Assembly (NCBI GenBank): GCA_025929655.1
Contig: JAICPV010000080.1
Coordinates: 1-8,072 of the forward strand
Direction of reading: 5' to 3'
Length of the DNA: 8,072 nt
Origin: Pyrinomonadaceae bacterium
GTDB lineage: Bacteria > Acidobacteriota > Blastocatellia > Pyrinomonadales > Pyrinomonadaceae
In this document: positions 1-6,977 of the stretch, piece after piece
Layout: every line of letters begins with the position of its first letter
Numbering within the stretch: position 1 is the first letter of the stretch
Translations under genes and position numbers: made by a program
The notes under the pieces: model-generated
Told to the model about the DNA's origin: nothing
Seen by the model: the letters and a program-made list of their open reading frames with translations, nothing else
Databases searched by the model: none

Positions 1-291
1 CTACTGCAACATCGAATTTCCCTGATTTTTCGGATCGTACAGCACGCCGACCTTTGAGCCGGGAGCGTATTTCAGCGGATCGGCCATCTGATCCGCAGAT
101 AGAACTTCGGATGACTCGAAATCTACGCCGTTCAGGGTGTAACGGTAGAAAACGATCTCGCCGCCTCGCGGCCCGGATTCGCAGTCGATGATCAGGCCGT
201 CGGTTATGCGGCCGTGCGAAACGAGAAATTCGCGGCGCTCTGCGTCTAGATCGCGTTCAGGTTTTCGGCGAAACACGCTCAGTATTCCCAT
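1..291 (-). CDS. Small DUF3592-like protein
   Basis: A 96-residue soluble protein whose TAG stop lies exactly at the window edge, so the gene is complete. After a basic N-terminus (FRRKPERD) comes a compact beta-rich region: a 'G-x-I' strand, a Y-x-Y strand (residues 49-51, YRY), and near the end a 'YAPGSKVGVLYDPKN' stretch. That last pattern, pGs-x-V-x-V-x-YDP, is typical of DUF3592-type domains, whose role is not established. No signal peptide or membrane helix is visible, although many DUF3592 proteins have one. I chose the ATG at 289-291 because it starts 2 bases after the stop of the preceding membrane protein gene. A GTG at 322-324 would add 11 residues and overlap that gene by 31 bases. 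Neither start has a clear Shine-Dalgarno sequence. It is the last visible gene of a three-gene operon. The family assignment is a pattern match by eye and is tentative. Confidence 0.72.
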   Translation of the reverse strand: MGILSVFRRKPERDLDAERREFLVSHGRITDGLIIDCESGPRGGEIVFYRYTLNGVDFESSEVLSADQMADPLKYAPGSKVGVLYDPKNQGNSMLQ

Positions 292-293
292 GG

Positions 294-722
294 TCAGTCG
301 AGTATAAGCGGCGGCTTTCCCCACCGCTGCCGCAACGTATTCGCCGCCGCGAGAACGGTTGGCCGTTGAATGATCTTCGCCTCGAGAGGCCTCTTGCCCG
401 GTATGTCCAGCATGATGAGACCAAGAAGGATCGTTAAAATCCCCTGTCCAGGAACCCCGGGAAGCGAAAGCAAGATCCCGAGCAGGATCAGAAAAACACC
501 GAAAAGATTTTTCGCGATGACCGCTCCCCAGCGAACGATCCAGGGACTATTCGGAAGAAAATCCTGCGTGTAATGCGGGCTGAAATAATTGGCCGGGATC
601 TTGATCAGGACGACCGCGATCGCGGCGAAGCTGAACCCAAGCGATACGGCGAACACACCGGCGCCGATAAATACCCTGGTCCACGTGAGCGATTGCCAGA
701 ATTCCGAAAGCCATTCCGTCAT
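294..722 (-). CDS. PGPGW-type small transmembrane protein
   Basis: A 142-residue integral membrane protein of unknown function. Hydrophobic helices are visible at about residues 15-41, 68-87 and 92-107. Between the second and third lies a turn, LPGVPGQG (residues 87-94), followed by an L-rich helix and DIPGKRP. This resembles the PGPGW family of putative transmembrane proteins. The C-terminal 35 residues are basic and probably cytoplasmic, with an R-Q-R-W-G-K end. The ATG start overlaps the stop of the upstream phosphatidyltransferase gene in an ATGA arrangement, so the two are almost certainly translationally coupled. Its place directly after a phospholipid headgroup transferase suggests a role in membrane or envelope lipid biology, but that is inference only. 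No frameshift or truncation is seen. Confidence 0.85.
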   Translation of the reverse strand: MTEWLSEFWQSLTWTRVFIGAGVFAVSLGFSFAAIAVVLIKIPANYFSPHYTQDFLPNSPWIVRWGAVIAKNLFGVFLILLGILLSLPGVPGQGILTILLGLIMLDIPGKRPLEAKIIQRPTVLAAANTLRQRWGKPPLILD

Positions 723-1375
723 CCTTTCGCGGCCCCGCCCTCGAGCAGCTTAAACTCGTTCCAAATATGGATCATGCGGTGGATGAACGTCCAAACCGAT
801 CCGACGGCCAGAACCCACAGCACCTGCGGCATTCGATTGAATAAGAAAAAGTCCGAGCTCCAGTCCCACGTCGAAAGCGCGCCGATGATCAGCAATACGA
901 CGCGTTCCGGCCGCTGCAGAAATCCGACGTTCGCTTTGACGCCGAGGGCTTCGCTGCGGGCCGTCGAATAGCTCACCAGCACCGCCCCGATCCACGCCAC
1001 GCCTGCGAGCGTCACGTTCAAAAGCGATTTTTGTGTATTGTTCCCTGCGTAGAAGATCATGATCCCGAGAAATGCGACCATGTCGGAAAGCCGGTCGAGT
1101 GACGAATCAAGAAATCCGCCGAACTTTGTAACGTTGCCGGTCAGCCGCGCCACGTTGCCGTCCAGCATGTCGAAAATGTTCGCGACTATAAGGACGATCC
1201 CGGCCCAAAAGAATTCCCCAAAACCGAAAAGGACACAGCACCCGACGTTGATCATCACGCCGATCGTTGTCAGCACGTTCGGGTGCACGCCGGCGGCGGC
1301 AAGCCCGCGGACCATCGAATCGATGATACGCATCGCAGCGTGACTTATGCCGGCACCAAGATTGATCTTTTCCAT
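719..1375 (-). CDS. CDP-alcohol phosphatidyltransferase, PIP-synthase-like
   Basis: A 218-residue membrane enzyme that should transfer a phosphatidyl group from CDP-diacylglycerol to an alcohol acceptor at the inner membrane. The full family signature D-x2-D-G-x2-A-R-x8-G-x3-D-x3-D is present, with metal-binding and catalytic aspartates at D69, D72, D90 and D94. About six hydrophobic segments are visible (roughly 35-49, 54-69, 98-109, 121-136, 158-168, 184-200), normal for the family and its usual size of about 200 residues. Downstream features, AR-x-E at 139-142 and GF-x-x-RPER at 151-158, closely resemble those I remember from mycobacterial PgsA1, a phosphatidylinositol-phosphate synthase that uses inositol 1-phosphate. 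Inositol phosphate is therefore a plausible acceptor, but glycerol 3-phosphate or another alcohol phosphate cannot be excluded. It is the first gene of the operon. The ATG at 1373-1375 has no clear Shine-Dalgarno sequence. Confidence 0.92.
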   Translation of the reverse strand: MEKINLGAGISHAAMRIIDSMVRGLAAAGVHPNVLTTIGVMINVGCCVLFGFGEFFWAGIVLIVANIFDMLDGNVARLTGNVTKFGGFLDSSLDRLSDMVAFLGIMIFYAGNNTQKSLLNVTLAGVAWIGAVLVSYSTARSEALGVKANVGFLQRPERVVLLIIGALSTWDWSSDFFLFNRMPQVLWVLAVGSVWTFIHRMIHIWNEFKLLEGGAAKG

Positions 1376-1400
1376 CGGTAAACGCTGTTATGACAACTGG

Positions 1401-1434
1401 ATTCTATTCTTAGCCAGCGGCGCGAAAAATGCAA
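1401..1434 (-). promoter_or_regulatory. Candidate promoter of the phosphatidyltransferase operon
   Basis: On the minus strand, TTGCAT (1434-1429) is followed after 16 bases by TAAGAA (1412-1407), with a second -10-like TAGAAT at 1406-1401. Transcription would start about 15-25 bases before the ATG at 1375. The match to a sigma-70 consensus is moderate. The site is supported mainly by its position between the terminator at 1498-1529 and the first gene of the operon. Confidence 0.3.
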
Positions 1435-1497
1435 TCGATTCTTAAATTGAGTATCAGAAAGCGAGTGTCGGCGCGCAGGCGGAACATTTCCAAATAG

Positions 1498-1529
1498 AAA
1501 AGGCGGCCTTTCCGATGGCCGCCTTTTTT
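1498..1529 (-). terminator. Rho-independent terminator, possibly bidirectional
   Basis: A perfect 11-base-pair stem pairs 1498-1508 (AAAAGGCGGCC) with 1517-1527 (GGCCGCCTTTT) around an 8-base loop. The hairpin lies just after the stop of the 68-residue gene on the minus strand, where the stem reads into TTTT followed by CTATTT. On the plus strand the T-run is longer (six T, 1524-1529), but no plus-strand gene lies upstream. Its natural job here is to end the minus-strand kinase/small-protein unit before the phosphatidyltransferase operon begins. Confidence 0.8.
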
Positions 1530-1547
1530 GAATTTCCGTCTCACTTA

Positions 1548-1754
1548 CTAATGGGAGCGATTCGCTTTTTTTAGAGGCATCTGAAGAGTTTTCGCGAAAT
1601 CGGGGAACGAATTCTCCTCAAACGACGAACCCTCGTTCACCGCATCTATCGCGTTGGTCCATTCTTCGACGAGATCTTGCAATCGTCGCGACCGCCGCTC
1701 CATTGTTTCCAATTCCTTTTTTCGCTCCAGATCGCCCTCGCACCGCATTCCCAT
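1548..1754 (-). CDS. Small charged helical protein, function unknown
   Basis: A 68-residue protein that I do not recognise. Residues 8-40 are dense in Glu, Arg, Lys and Leu and should form an amphipathic helix, possibly a short coiled coil. An acidic, Phe-containing segment follows (about 41-53, with FEEN and FPDF), then a basic tail ending KKANRSH. It has one cysteine (C5), no signal peptide and no membrane helix, so it is probably cytoplasmic. The start at ATG 1752-1754 is fixed by AGGAGGGG placed 5 bases from the AGGAGG core; the reading frame stays open further upstream, but that extension has no such site. A hairpin terminator begins 19 bases after the stop. It lies 134 bases downstream of the kinase gene on the same strand with no terminator visible between, so it may be cotranscribed with it. 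A regulator, adaptor or kinase substrate is possible but unsupported. Confidence 0.68.
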   Translation of the reverse strand: MGMRCEGDLERKKELETMERRSRRLQDLVEEWTNAIDAVNEGSSFEENSFPDFAKTLQMPLKKANRSH

Positions 1755-1757
1755 ATT

Positions 1758-1765
1758 CCCCTCCT
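1758..1765 (-). promoter_or_regulatory. Strong Shine-Dalgarno site of the small protein gene
   Basis: The minus strand reads AGGAGGGG, with 5 bases between the AGGAGG core and the ATG at 1754-1752. It is the only near-perfect ribosome binding site in the window and decides the start of the 68-residue gene. The other genes here have weak or no recognisable sites. Confidence 0.75.
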
Positions 1766-1888
1766 GATTTGACCCAGTGAAACACAGGTCCGATCGATCA
1801 CACGGTACGATACTGAACAATCGCCGTCTCCGGTCATGGAAGGCTGGACGATGCGTCAACCTTGAAGACCGCAAAATTATCGCACTTA

Positions 1889-4800
1889 TTATCTGTTTAC
1901 AGGCCCGAGCGTCTCATCGAACCAGGAATTCAGCGTATTTATCAGATATTCTGTCGACGGCACGTGCCCACCTTCGTAATAAACGATCCGCTTTGGTTCG
2001 CGCAGCAGCCTGAAAAGGGGCTCACCCTGAGTTTTCAACGGCGTGTCCTCGTCGTACCTCCCGTGCGACATCAGTTTCGGTACGCGAATATGCGGGGCAA
2101 AATTTATCGGGTTCGCTTCGGGGACCGTCTGAAGATCGCGTTTTGTGACACCTGCGCCCTGCAGCAATACAGACGCATAGCGATCTTCGAGCGCTGCCAG
2201 AATAAGGCCTATGCGGGCGCCGGCGCTGGGGCCAAAGAAAGCGATCTTTTTCGCATCGATGTCCCGCCTGCTCACAAGGTAATCAAGTCCTCGCCGTACA
2301 TCCGTGATGCGGTTTGCGACCATCTCGCGGTATTCCGCCGTGTCGCGATTCGGCCATGCGAAGTTTTCCGGCCGCCTTCCGACATAGCCCTTGAGAAGTA
2401 CCCCATAGACCGCCCGGCCCGATTTGAGGACCGGAATGAAGCGGCTTTCGATCGATGTCGTCAATGACCGGAGCCCGCCGTCGACGTCGGCAGCCGGAAC
2501 GATGTGCATCACCTGATGCGGCCCTTGAAAATTCTTCGGCAAATAAAGATAAGCGGTCACGCGATCGCCGTCGGCCCCGTTGAACGCGATCGTTTCCCTT
2601 CGCCAATCCTCTGTCTCGATCGTTTCCTCGATTCGGGCGTCAGGCGGCGGCCCGGTATCGCGATACGATTCCTTCCATCTTTTGAAATCTGTTTCGTTTG
2701 AGATCGCGTAGTCGGGAATTTCCACACGAGCTTCCAGTTTTCCTCCGCCCTGATCGCCGGTTCTGTTTCTGACAAGCGAACATCGAAAACCTCGCTTATC
2801 GGAGCTGTAAAATCCCGGGAACGAGCTGTATTGAGCGAAGGTGTACACCGGATCTCCCCAGCTTCCGCCCGTAGCGAAATAGCCGTCCGTTCCTTCGTTC
2901 AGCGTCCACTCGGAAACGTTTCCGGCCATGTCGAAAGCACCGAACGGGCTCATCCCGAACGGCGCCGCATTCACCGGCCACGGTTCTCCGCCGAAGTTGG
3001 CACGCTGATCAAGGTTGTCACCCGGATAAAAGACTCCCCACGGCATGTAACTGGCCAGCGCATGCGATCTCCCGTCGCGAGCAGCCTTTTCCCATTGATA
3101 AACCGTCGGCAATCGCTTGCCGCGAAATTCCGCATAGGCTGCCGCTTCGTACCATGAAACCCCGTTTACCGGAAAGTCGGCCTTGCCGTCCGGAAAATTC
3201 TGGTTCGACCAACCGCGCGGCTGAGGAAGGCCGGTTGGCCCCTTGAATTGGTCCATCGCCTCCTCCCAGGAAAGCGTTTTTCCTTCGCGAACGAATGGAT
3301 GTTTCCAAAACTCGCGTTTTAAATACCCGCCCGCTGCGATGAACTCCTTGTATTCGCGATTGCTAACTTCGTGACGGTCGATATAGAAATCGTCGAGTCG
3401 GGCTCTTTCGTCAGTCGGACGTTCCCAGGCCGCAAGGCGATATTCGCCGCCGGGGACGAATACCATTTCCGCTGGCACTTCGTTCGCCTCCTGGAGGCCC
3501 ACTTCCAATTTGATCGGCGGCGGCACGACCGTAAGTGCCGAGCTCCGGAGCAACGCTCCGGAGACGGTGCGTTCCAATTTTGCGAAACCTTCTTTTTGAA
3601 CCGAGAGAATGTACGCACCGCGGGCGATGCGAAGATCGGTGATCGGCGTCTGCCCGAGTTTCTCTGCTGCGGGGAACCCGCCGTCAGCAGATCTGGCGAA
3701 CCGCGTTAGGAACACCTCGGCACCGGCCGGCTCGGACGTCACTGATAAAGTGTCCGCGATCGTTGGCATCAGCTTCGTAATAACAGGGTCACCGGGCAGA
3801 TAATCTTCCGCCTGCACGGCAAGGTCGTAAGCGTCGAAATAATTTCCCGCCCCCGCCAGCTCTTCGATCTTCGGCAACTGTTGTCTGGCCCAATCCTGAT
3901 TGCTTTTGCTCCAGATCCACCAACCGACAAAAGCTGTGATCATGAACAAGCCCGCAGCAACGGCCGCCATTCGGACGGGAAATTTCACAGAACGTTCGGT
4001 TTCTGCGGTGGAAGGACTCTTCACTTCACCGATGGTTGTCGGCGGTTCGTCTAAAACCCTGGTCTTCAGTTCACCGGCCGGGACCTCAGCTGTTTGTGTT
4101 TTTACTTTTTTGACGTCGGGCGGCGATGATCTCTCGAGCCGGTGATGAAATTCCACATCTTCCCGCAGCGTACGAAGGTCGATGAGAAGATCGCGGGAGG
4201 TCTGATATCGGTCGTTAGGATCTTTGTGCAAAGCCTTGTCGACGATGCGGTCAAGTTCGCTGGGAACATTCTGGGCGAATCGAGCCATGGGCGGCGGCTC
4301 GTGCGTCAATATAGACGAGGCGAGCTCGGCGGTGCTGTGGCCCTGGAACGGCCGGTGGCCGGTGATCATCTCATAGAGCAGGATCCCGAAACTAAAAATG
4401 TCAGATCTTGCGTCGACCGTTTGAGCGCGTACCTGTTCGGGCGACATATAGGGCATGGTCCCGATCACGGTACCCGGAGTGCTTACGAGTGCCGCGGTGT
4501 CGGCTTCGCTTCCGAACACGGCCGCGTCCGTCACGATCTTAGCAAGGCCGAAGTCCATCATCTTCGCCTCGCCGCGTTTTGTGATCATCACGTTAGCCGG
4601 TTTAATGTCGCGATGGACGATACCCCGCGCGTGAGCCTCGACCAGCGCGTCCGCCAACTGAACCGCGATCTGGAGCGCCTCCTTTAGATCCGGCGGCGAG
4701 CGTCGCAAACGTGCATCAAGCGTCTCGCCTTCGACGAACTGCATCACGATAAACTGATGTCCGTCTGATTCCCCGACCTCATGGATCGAACAGATATTAG

Positions 4801-5008
4801 GATGGTCGAGCGTCGCGGCCGCACGGGCTTCGCGGACCAGACGCTTTCGTGCCTTCTCATCGGCTGCCAGCTCTTCGGTGAGCACCTTGATCGCGACCTT
4901 TCGACCGAGCTGCGTGTCCTCGCTCAGATACACTTCGCCCATACCGCCCGTGCCGATCAGCGAACCGATCTCGTAGCGTCCAATTTTCGTTCCGGTGGTC
5001 AGCGTCAT
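1889..5008 (-). CDS. Transmembrane Ser/Thr kinase with PEGA, SUMF1-like and alpha/beta-hydrolase domains
   Basis: A 1039-residue multidomain receptor-like protein. Residues 11-285 form a PknB-type kinase with all key residues: glycine loop GTGGMG (19-24), K41, E60, HRD (132-134) with K136 and N139, DFG (152-154), SPE (189-191), D203 and R267, so it should be active. A Thr/Pro/Glu-rich linker (285-345) leads to one membrane helix (346-366). The rest should be extracytoplasmic: a helical stretch (372-418), a PEGA domain (420-485), a SUMF1/formylglycine-generating-enzyme-like fold (511-745; MVFVPGG 515-521, RLPT 632-635, GNVSEW 696-701, GGSW 714-717, GFRC 740-743), and a hydrolase (about 790-1039) with likely triad S928 in GPSAG, D986 and H1015. 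The FGE fold lacks the paired catalytic cysteines; C73 and C743 are the protein's only cysteines. I recall this architecture in Acidobacteriota and Gemmatimonadota, with no known function. The ATG at 5006-5008 gives a standard kinase N-terminus. Confidence 0.95.
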   Translation of the reverse strand: MTLTTGTKIGRYEIGSLIGTGGMGEVYLSEDTQLGRKVAIKVLTEELAADEKARKRLVREARAAATLDHPNICSIHEVGESDGHQFIVMQFVEGETLDARLRRSPPDLKEALQIAVQLADALVEAHARGIVHRDIKPANVMITKRGEAKMMDFGLAKIVTDAAVFGSEADTAALVSTPGTVIGTMPYMSPEQVRAQTVDARSDIFSFGILLYEMITGHRPFQGHSTAELASSILTHEPPPMARFAQNVPSELDRIVDKALHKDPNDRYQTSRDLLIDLRTLREDVEFHHRLERSSPPDVKKVKTQTAEVPAGELKTRVLDEPPTTIGEVKSPSTAETERSVKFPVRMAAVAAGLFMITAFVGWWIWSKSNQDWARQQLPKIEELAGAGNYFDAYDLAVQAEDYLPGDPVITKLMPTIADTLSVTSEPAGAEVFLTRFARSADGGFPAAEKLGQTPITDLRIARGAYILSVQKEGFAKLERTVSGALLRSSALTVVPPPIKLEVGLQEANEVPAEMVFVPGGEYRLAAWERPTDERARLDDFYIDRHEVSNREYKEFIAAGGYLKREFWKHPFVREGKTLSWEEAMDQFKGPTGLPQPRGWSNQNFPDGKADFPVNGVSWYEAAAYAEFRGKRLPTVYQWEKAARDGRSHALASYMPWGVFYPGDNLDQRANFGGEPWPVNAAPFGMSPFGAFDMAGNVSEWTLNEGTDGYFATGGSWGDPVYTFAQYSSFPGFYSSDKRGFRCSLVRNRTGDQGGGKLEARVEIPDYAISNETDFKRWKESYRDTGPPPDARIEETIETEDWRRETIAFNGADGDRVTAYLYLPKNFQGPHQVMHIVPAADVDGGLRSLTTSIESRFIPVLKSGRAVYGVLLKGYVGRRPENFAWPNRDTAEYREMVANRITDVRRGLDYLVSRRDIDAKKIAFFGPSAGARIGLILAALEDRYASVLLQGAGVTKRDLQTVPEANPINFAPHIRVPKLMSHGRYDEDTPLKTQGEPLFRLLREPKRIVYYEGGHVPSTEYLINTLNSWFDETLGPVNR
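3542..3563. repeat. Short palindromic hairpin inside the kinase gene
   Basis: The 8-base palindrome CTCCGGAG occurs twice (3543-3550 and 3556-3563), 5 bases apart, giving a perfect 8-base-pair hairpin. It encodes residues around 482-489, just after the PEGA domain and before the SUMF1-like domain. It may be chance from GC-rich Ser/Arg/Gly codons. Confidence 0.35.
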
Positions 5009-5052
5009 CGGCAGATTTTCGGACTTTGGAATACTGTATCTTGAACGGGTTA

Positions 5053-5082
5053 TTTATAACACCGAGCCGCCGAAAGGGTAAA
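5053..5082 (-). promoter_or_regulatory. Candidate promoter of the kinase gene
   Basis: On the minus strand TTTACC (5082-5077) is followed after 18 bases by TATAAA (5058-5053). This would start transcription near 5046, about 37 bases before the kinase ATG. No convincing hairpin terminator is seen in the 158-base gap after the substrate-binding protein gene, so read-through from that gene is also possible. Confidence 0.42.
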
Positions 5083-5166
5083 GGCTATTTGCGCAATGCA
5101 AGGAACTGAATGAAGGCGCGAGTATTCGGTTTTGTATCAGGCCTCGGCGGGCAAGCAAGACCTTTT

Positions 5167-6936
5167 TCAGTTTCTGATGTACAGCCGGTCGGCGTTCCAC
5201 ATCGAGAATGGCAGGATGCTGCTCGCGGAATAATTACCGATGCGCGGGTTCGCCCCGGCGATGATGTGGCGCGAGACGATTGGGATCAGCGGCATCTTGT
5301 CAGCCATTATCATCTGAATCTCGTCAAACGTTTTCTTGCGCGCCGCCTGATCTGTTTCCTGCGCCTGCTGCGCGAACAACGAATCGATCTTTGCTTCCCA
5401 TTCGGTGGCGGGTTTTGCCTGTTTCGGATGCCACTGATGTACGTCGGCACTGCTCAACAGCAGATTCGCGAACGACGAAGGATCAACAGCCGTGACGCCC
5501 AGGCCGAGCAGCACTGCGTCGTAATCGAAGGATGTCGTCCAGCGTTCCGTCAACCCCTGAAAATCTATCGGAGCGACGGTCATCGCGATTCCCAATTTTG
5601 CAAGGTCTTCCTGGATCACTGCCGCCATGAGCTTTCGAGGTTCGTTCTCTGCCGGGACGATCATTGTAAATTCGACCCGATTGCCGGCCGAATCGTACAG
5701 CGCCGGTTTCCCGCCAATATCTCTTTGCGAAAATCCGGCCTCCGTCAAAAGCGATCGCGCGCGTTCGAGATCATATGCGATCTTCGGCAGATCGTTATTG
5801 AGCCAGTTCTTGGCGCCGGCCGGCACGAAACCATAAAGCGGCGTTGCCAAACCCTGCAGCGTCGTCGACGCGATCGAGTCGCGGTCGACGGCGTGGGCTA
5901 TCGCATGTCGAAAGCGCTCGTTGCTGAACCAGGAATATTTCGGGCTCTTGTCCAGTGCCTCGCCCGATTTCTTGGCGGGGTTCAGATTGAACCACATATG
6001 GTCCGTGTTCAGGCCGGGGCCGGAATCAAAAGCCTTTGTCGGACCGTTCGAATTTTTCAACGCGGCAAAATCGGAGGATCGTATCCGGTCCGCAATATCG
6101 AGAGTCCCCTCGCCCAATCGAGCGGCTGTATTGTTGGAATCGGTGATCACTTCGAGAACGATCTGATCCAGGTAGGGCAGTTGTGTGCCGGTGGGATCCT
6201 TTTTCCAATAATGCGGATTTCTCTTAAGCGTGAAACGCTCGCCCGCCTGCACAGATTCCATCACGAACGCGCCGCTCGTGACCACGGTCTGCGGATCGGC
6301 CGTTATCTTCCAGCTTTCAGAGAGCGTGCCGGCGTTTAGGTCAGCTTCAAGTGAATGTTTCGGAAGTATCGCAAGATTCTCTAAATAGTTTTCGACCGAC
6401 GCGACCTTTTCCGGAAAGATCAAGTGCATCTTTAATGGATCGATCACCTTCGCTTCGATGGGTTTATCATCGATCAAAAGCGAATCGCGGATAACCGGTG
6501 ACTTCGTTCGTTCGTCGTACGCGGCCGTGAGGGTAAATGCGACATCATTTGTCGTAAGCGGATGCCCGTCCGAAAATCTAAGCCCTTCCTTTAAGGTAAT
6601 GTCTACCGTCCGCCCGTCCGGGCCGGTCGTATAAGACTGCGCCAGCGATGGTTCATACTTCAATGTTTTGTGATCGAGGGTGACCAATCTGTCGTTCATC
6701 AGAAACAGCGTCGCGAGCACGGTCGGCTCGTCGCGCGCCATTAGGTAGTTCAGGGTTGTGACCGGAGCCGTAATTCGATACGACAGCGTGCCGCCGCGCG
6801 TGCCGGAGGTTTCACCGGCCCGGTTGGTGGTATCTGTTGTACCGCTTTGCTGAACCCCGCATGCAGCTGCGAACGTCATCCACGCAAGCAAAACGAACGT
6901 GAAAATTACCGCGGTCATTTTTCGTGAGATAAACAT
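5167..6936 (-). CDS. Peptide-type ABC transporter substrate-binding lipoprotein
   Basis: A 589-residue family 5 solute-binding protein (the OppA/DppA/NikA type), which captures a peptide or similar solute outside the inner membrane and delivers it to its permeases. A basic start (SRK) and a hydrophobic core (9-22) lead to AAAC with C26 as the likely lipidated cysteine, followed by a Ser/Thr/Gly-rich linker. The lipobox is slightly weak (Ala rather than Leu at -3). Family hallmarks include P96-S-L-A with the F-S-D-G-x-P-L-x-x-x-DV block at 121-132 and FRHAIAHAVDR at 342-352. Length is slightly above the usual 520-560, mainly because of the linker. M7 is an alternative start; neither has a clear Shine-Dalgarno sequence. 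It is divergent from the permease genes beginning at 7066, its probable partners. The ligand cannot be read from the sequence; peptides are the default guess. Confidence 0.93.
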   Translation of the reverse strand: MFISRKMTAVIFTFVLLAWMTFAAACGVQQSGTTDTTNRAGETSGTRGGTLSYRITAPVTTLNYLMARDEPTVLATLFLMNDRLVTLDHKTLKYEPSLAQSYTTGPDGRTVDITLKEGLRFSDGHPLTTNDVAFTLTAAYDERTKSPVIRDSLLIDDKPIEAKVIDPLKMHLIFPEKVASVENYLENLAILPKHSLEADLNAGTLSESWKITADPQTVVTSGAFVMESVQAGERFTLKRNPHYWKKDPTGTQLPYLDQIVLEVITDSNNTAARLGEGTLDIADRIRSSDFAALKNSNGPTKAFDSGPGLNTDHMWFNLNPAKKSGEALDKSPKYSWFSNERFRHAIAHAVDRDSIASTTLQGLATPLYGFVPAGAKNWLNNDLPKIAYDLERARSLLTEAGFSQRDIGGKPALYDSAGNRVEFTMIVPAENEPRKLMAAVIQEDLAKLGIAMTVAPIDFQGLTERWTTSFDYDAVLLGLGVTAVDPSSFANLLLSSADVHQWHPKQAKPATEWEAKIDSLFAQQAQETDQAARKKTFDEIQMIMADKMPLIPIVSRHIIAGANPRIGNYSASSILPFSMWNADRLYIRN

Positions 6937-6977
6937 AATTACGATGTATCTGTGTAGAGGCAGGTAAGTCGTTATGG

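Noticed and set aside
1755..1888. N-terminal extension of the small protein to position 1874
   Set aside because: The extra 40 residues are Arg-rich and unstructured with no ribosome site, while the internal ATG at 1754 has a near-perfect one.
1862..2467. A 201-codon plus-strand frame opposite the hydrolase end of the kinase gene
   Set aside because: It is antisense to conserved triad-bearing coding sequence and has no ribosome site or known motif.
2774..3478. SUMF1-like domain as the target of a diversity-generating retroelement
   Set aside because: Such targets often have an FGE or lectin-like fold at the C-terminus, but here the domain is in the middle of the protein. No reverse transcriptase or template repeat is present in the window.
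4142..4687. A 181-codon plus-strand frame opposite the kinase domain
   Set aside because: The opposite strand encodes the HRD, DFG and SPE kinase motifs; this frame is a shadow of them.
5110..6339. A 409-codon open frame on the plus strand
   Set aside because: It lies almost entirely antisense to the substrate-binding protein, which has unmistakable family motifs. Its translation is rich in Arg, Cys and His without a recognisable domain, typical of a mirror frame in GC-rich coding DNA.
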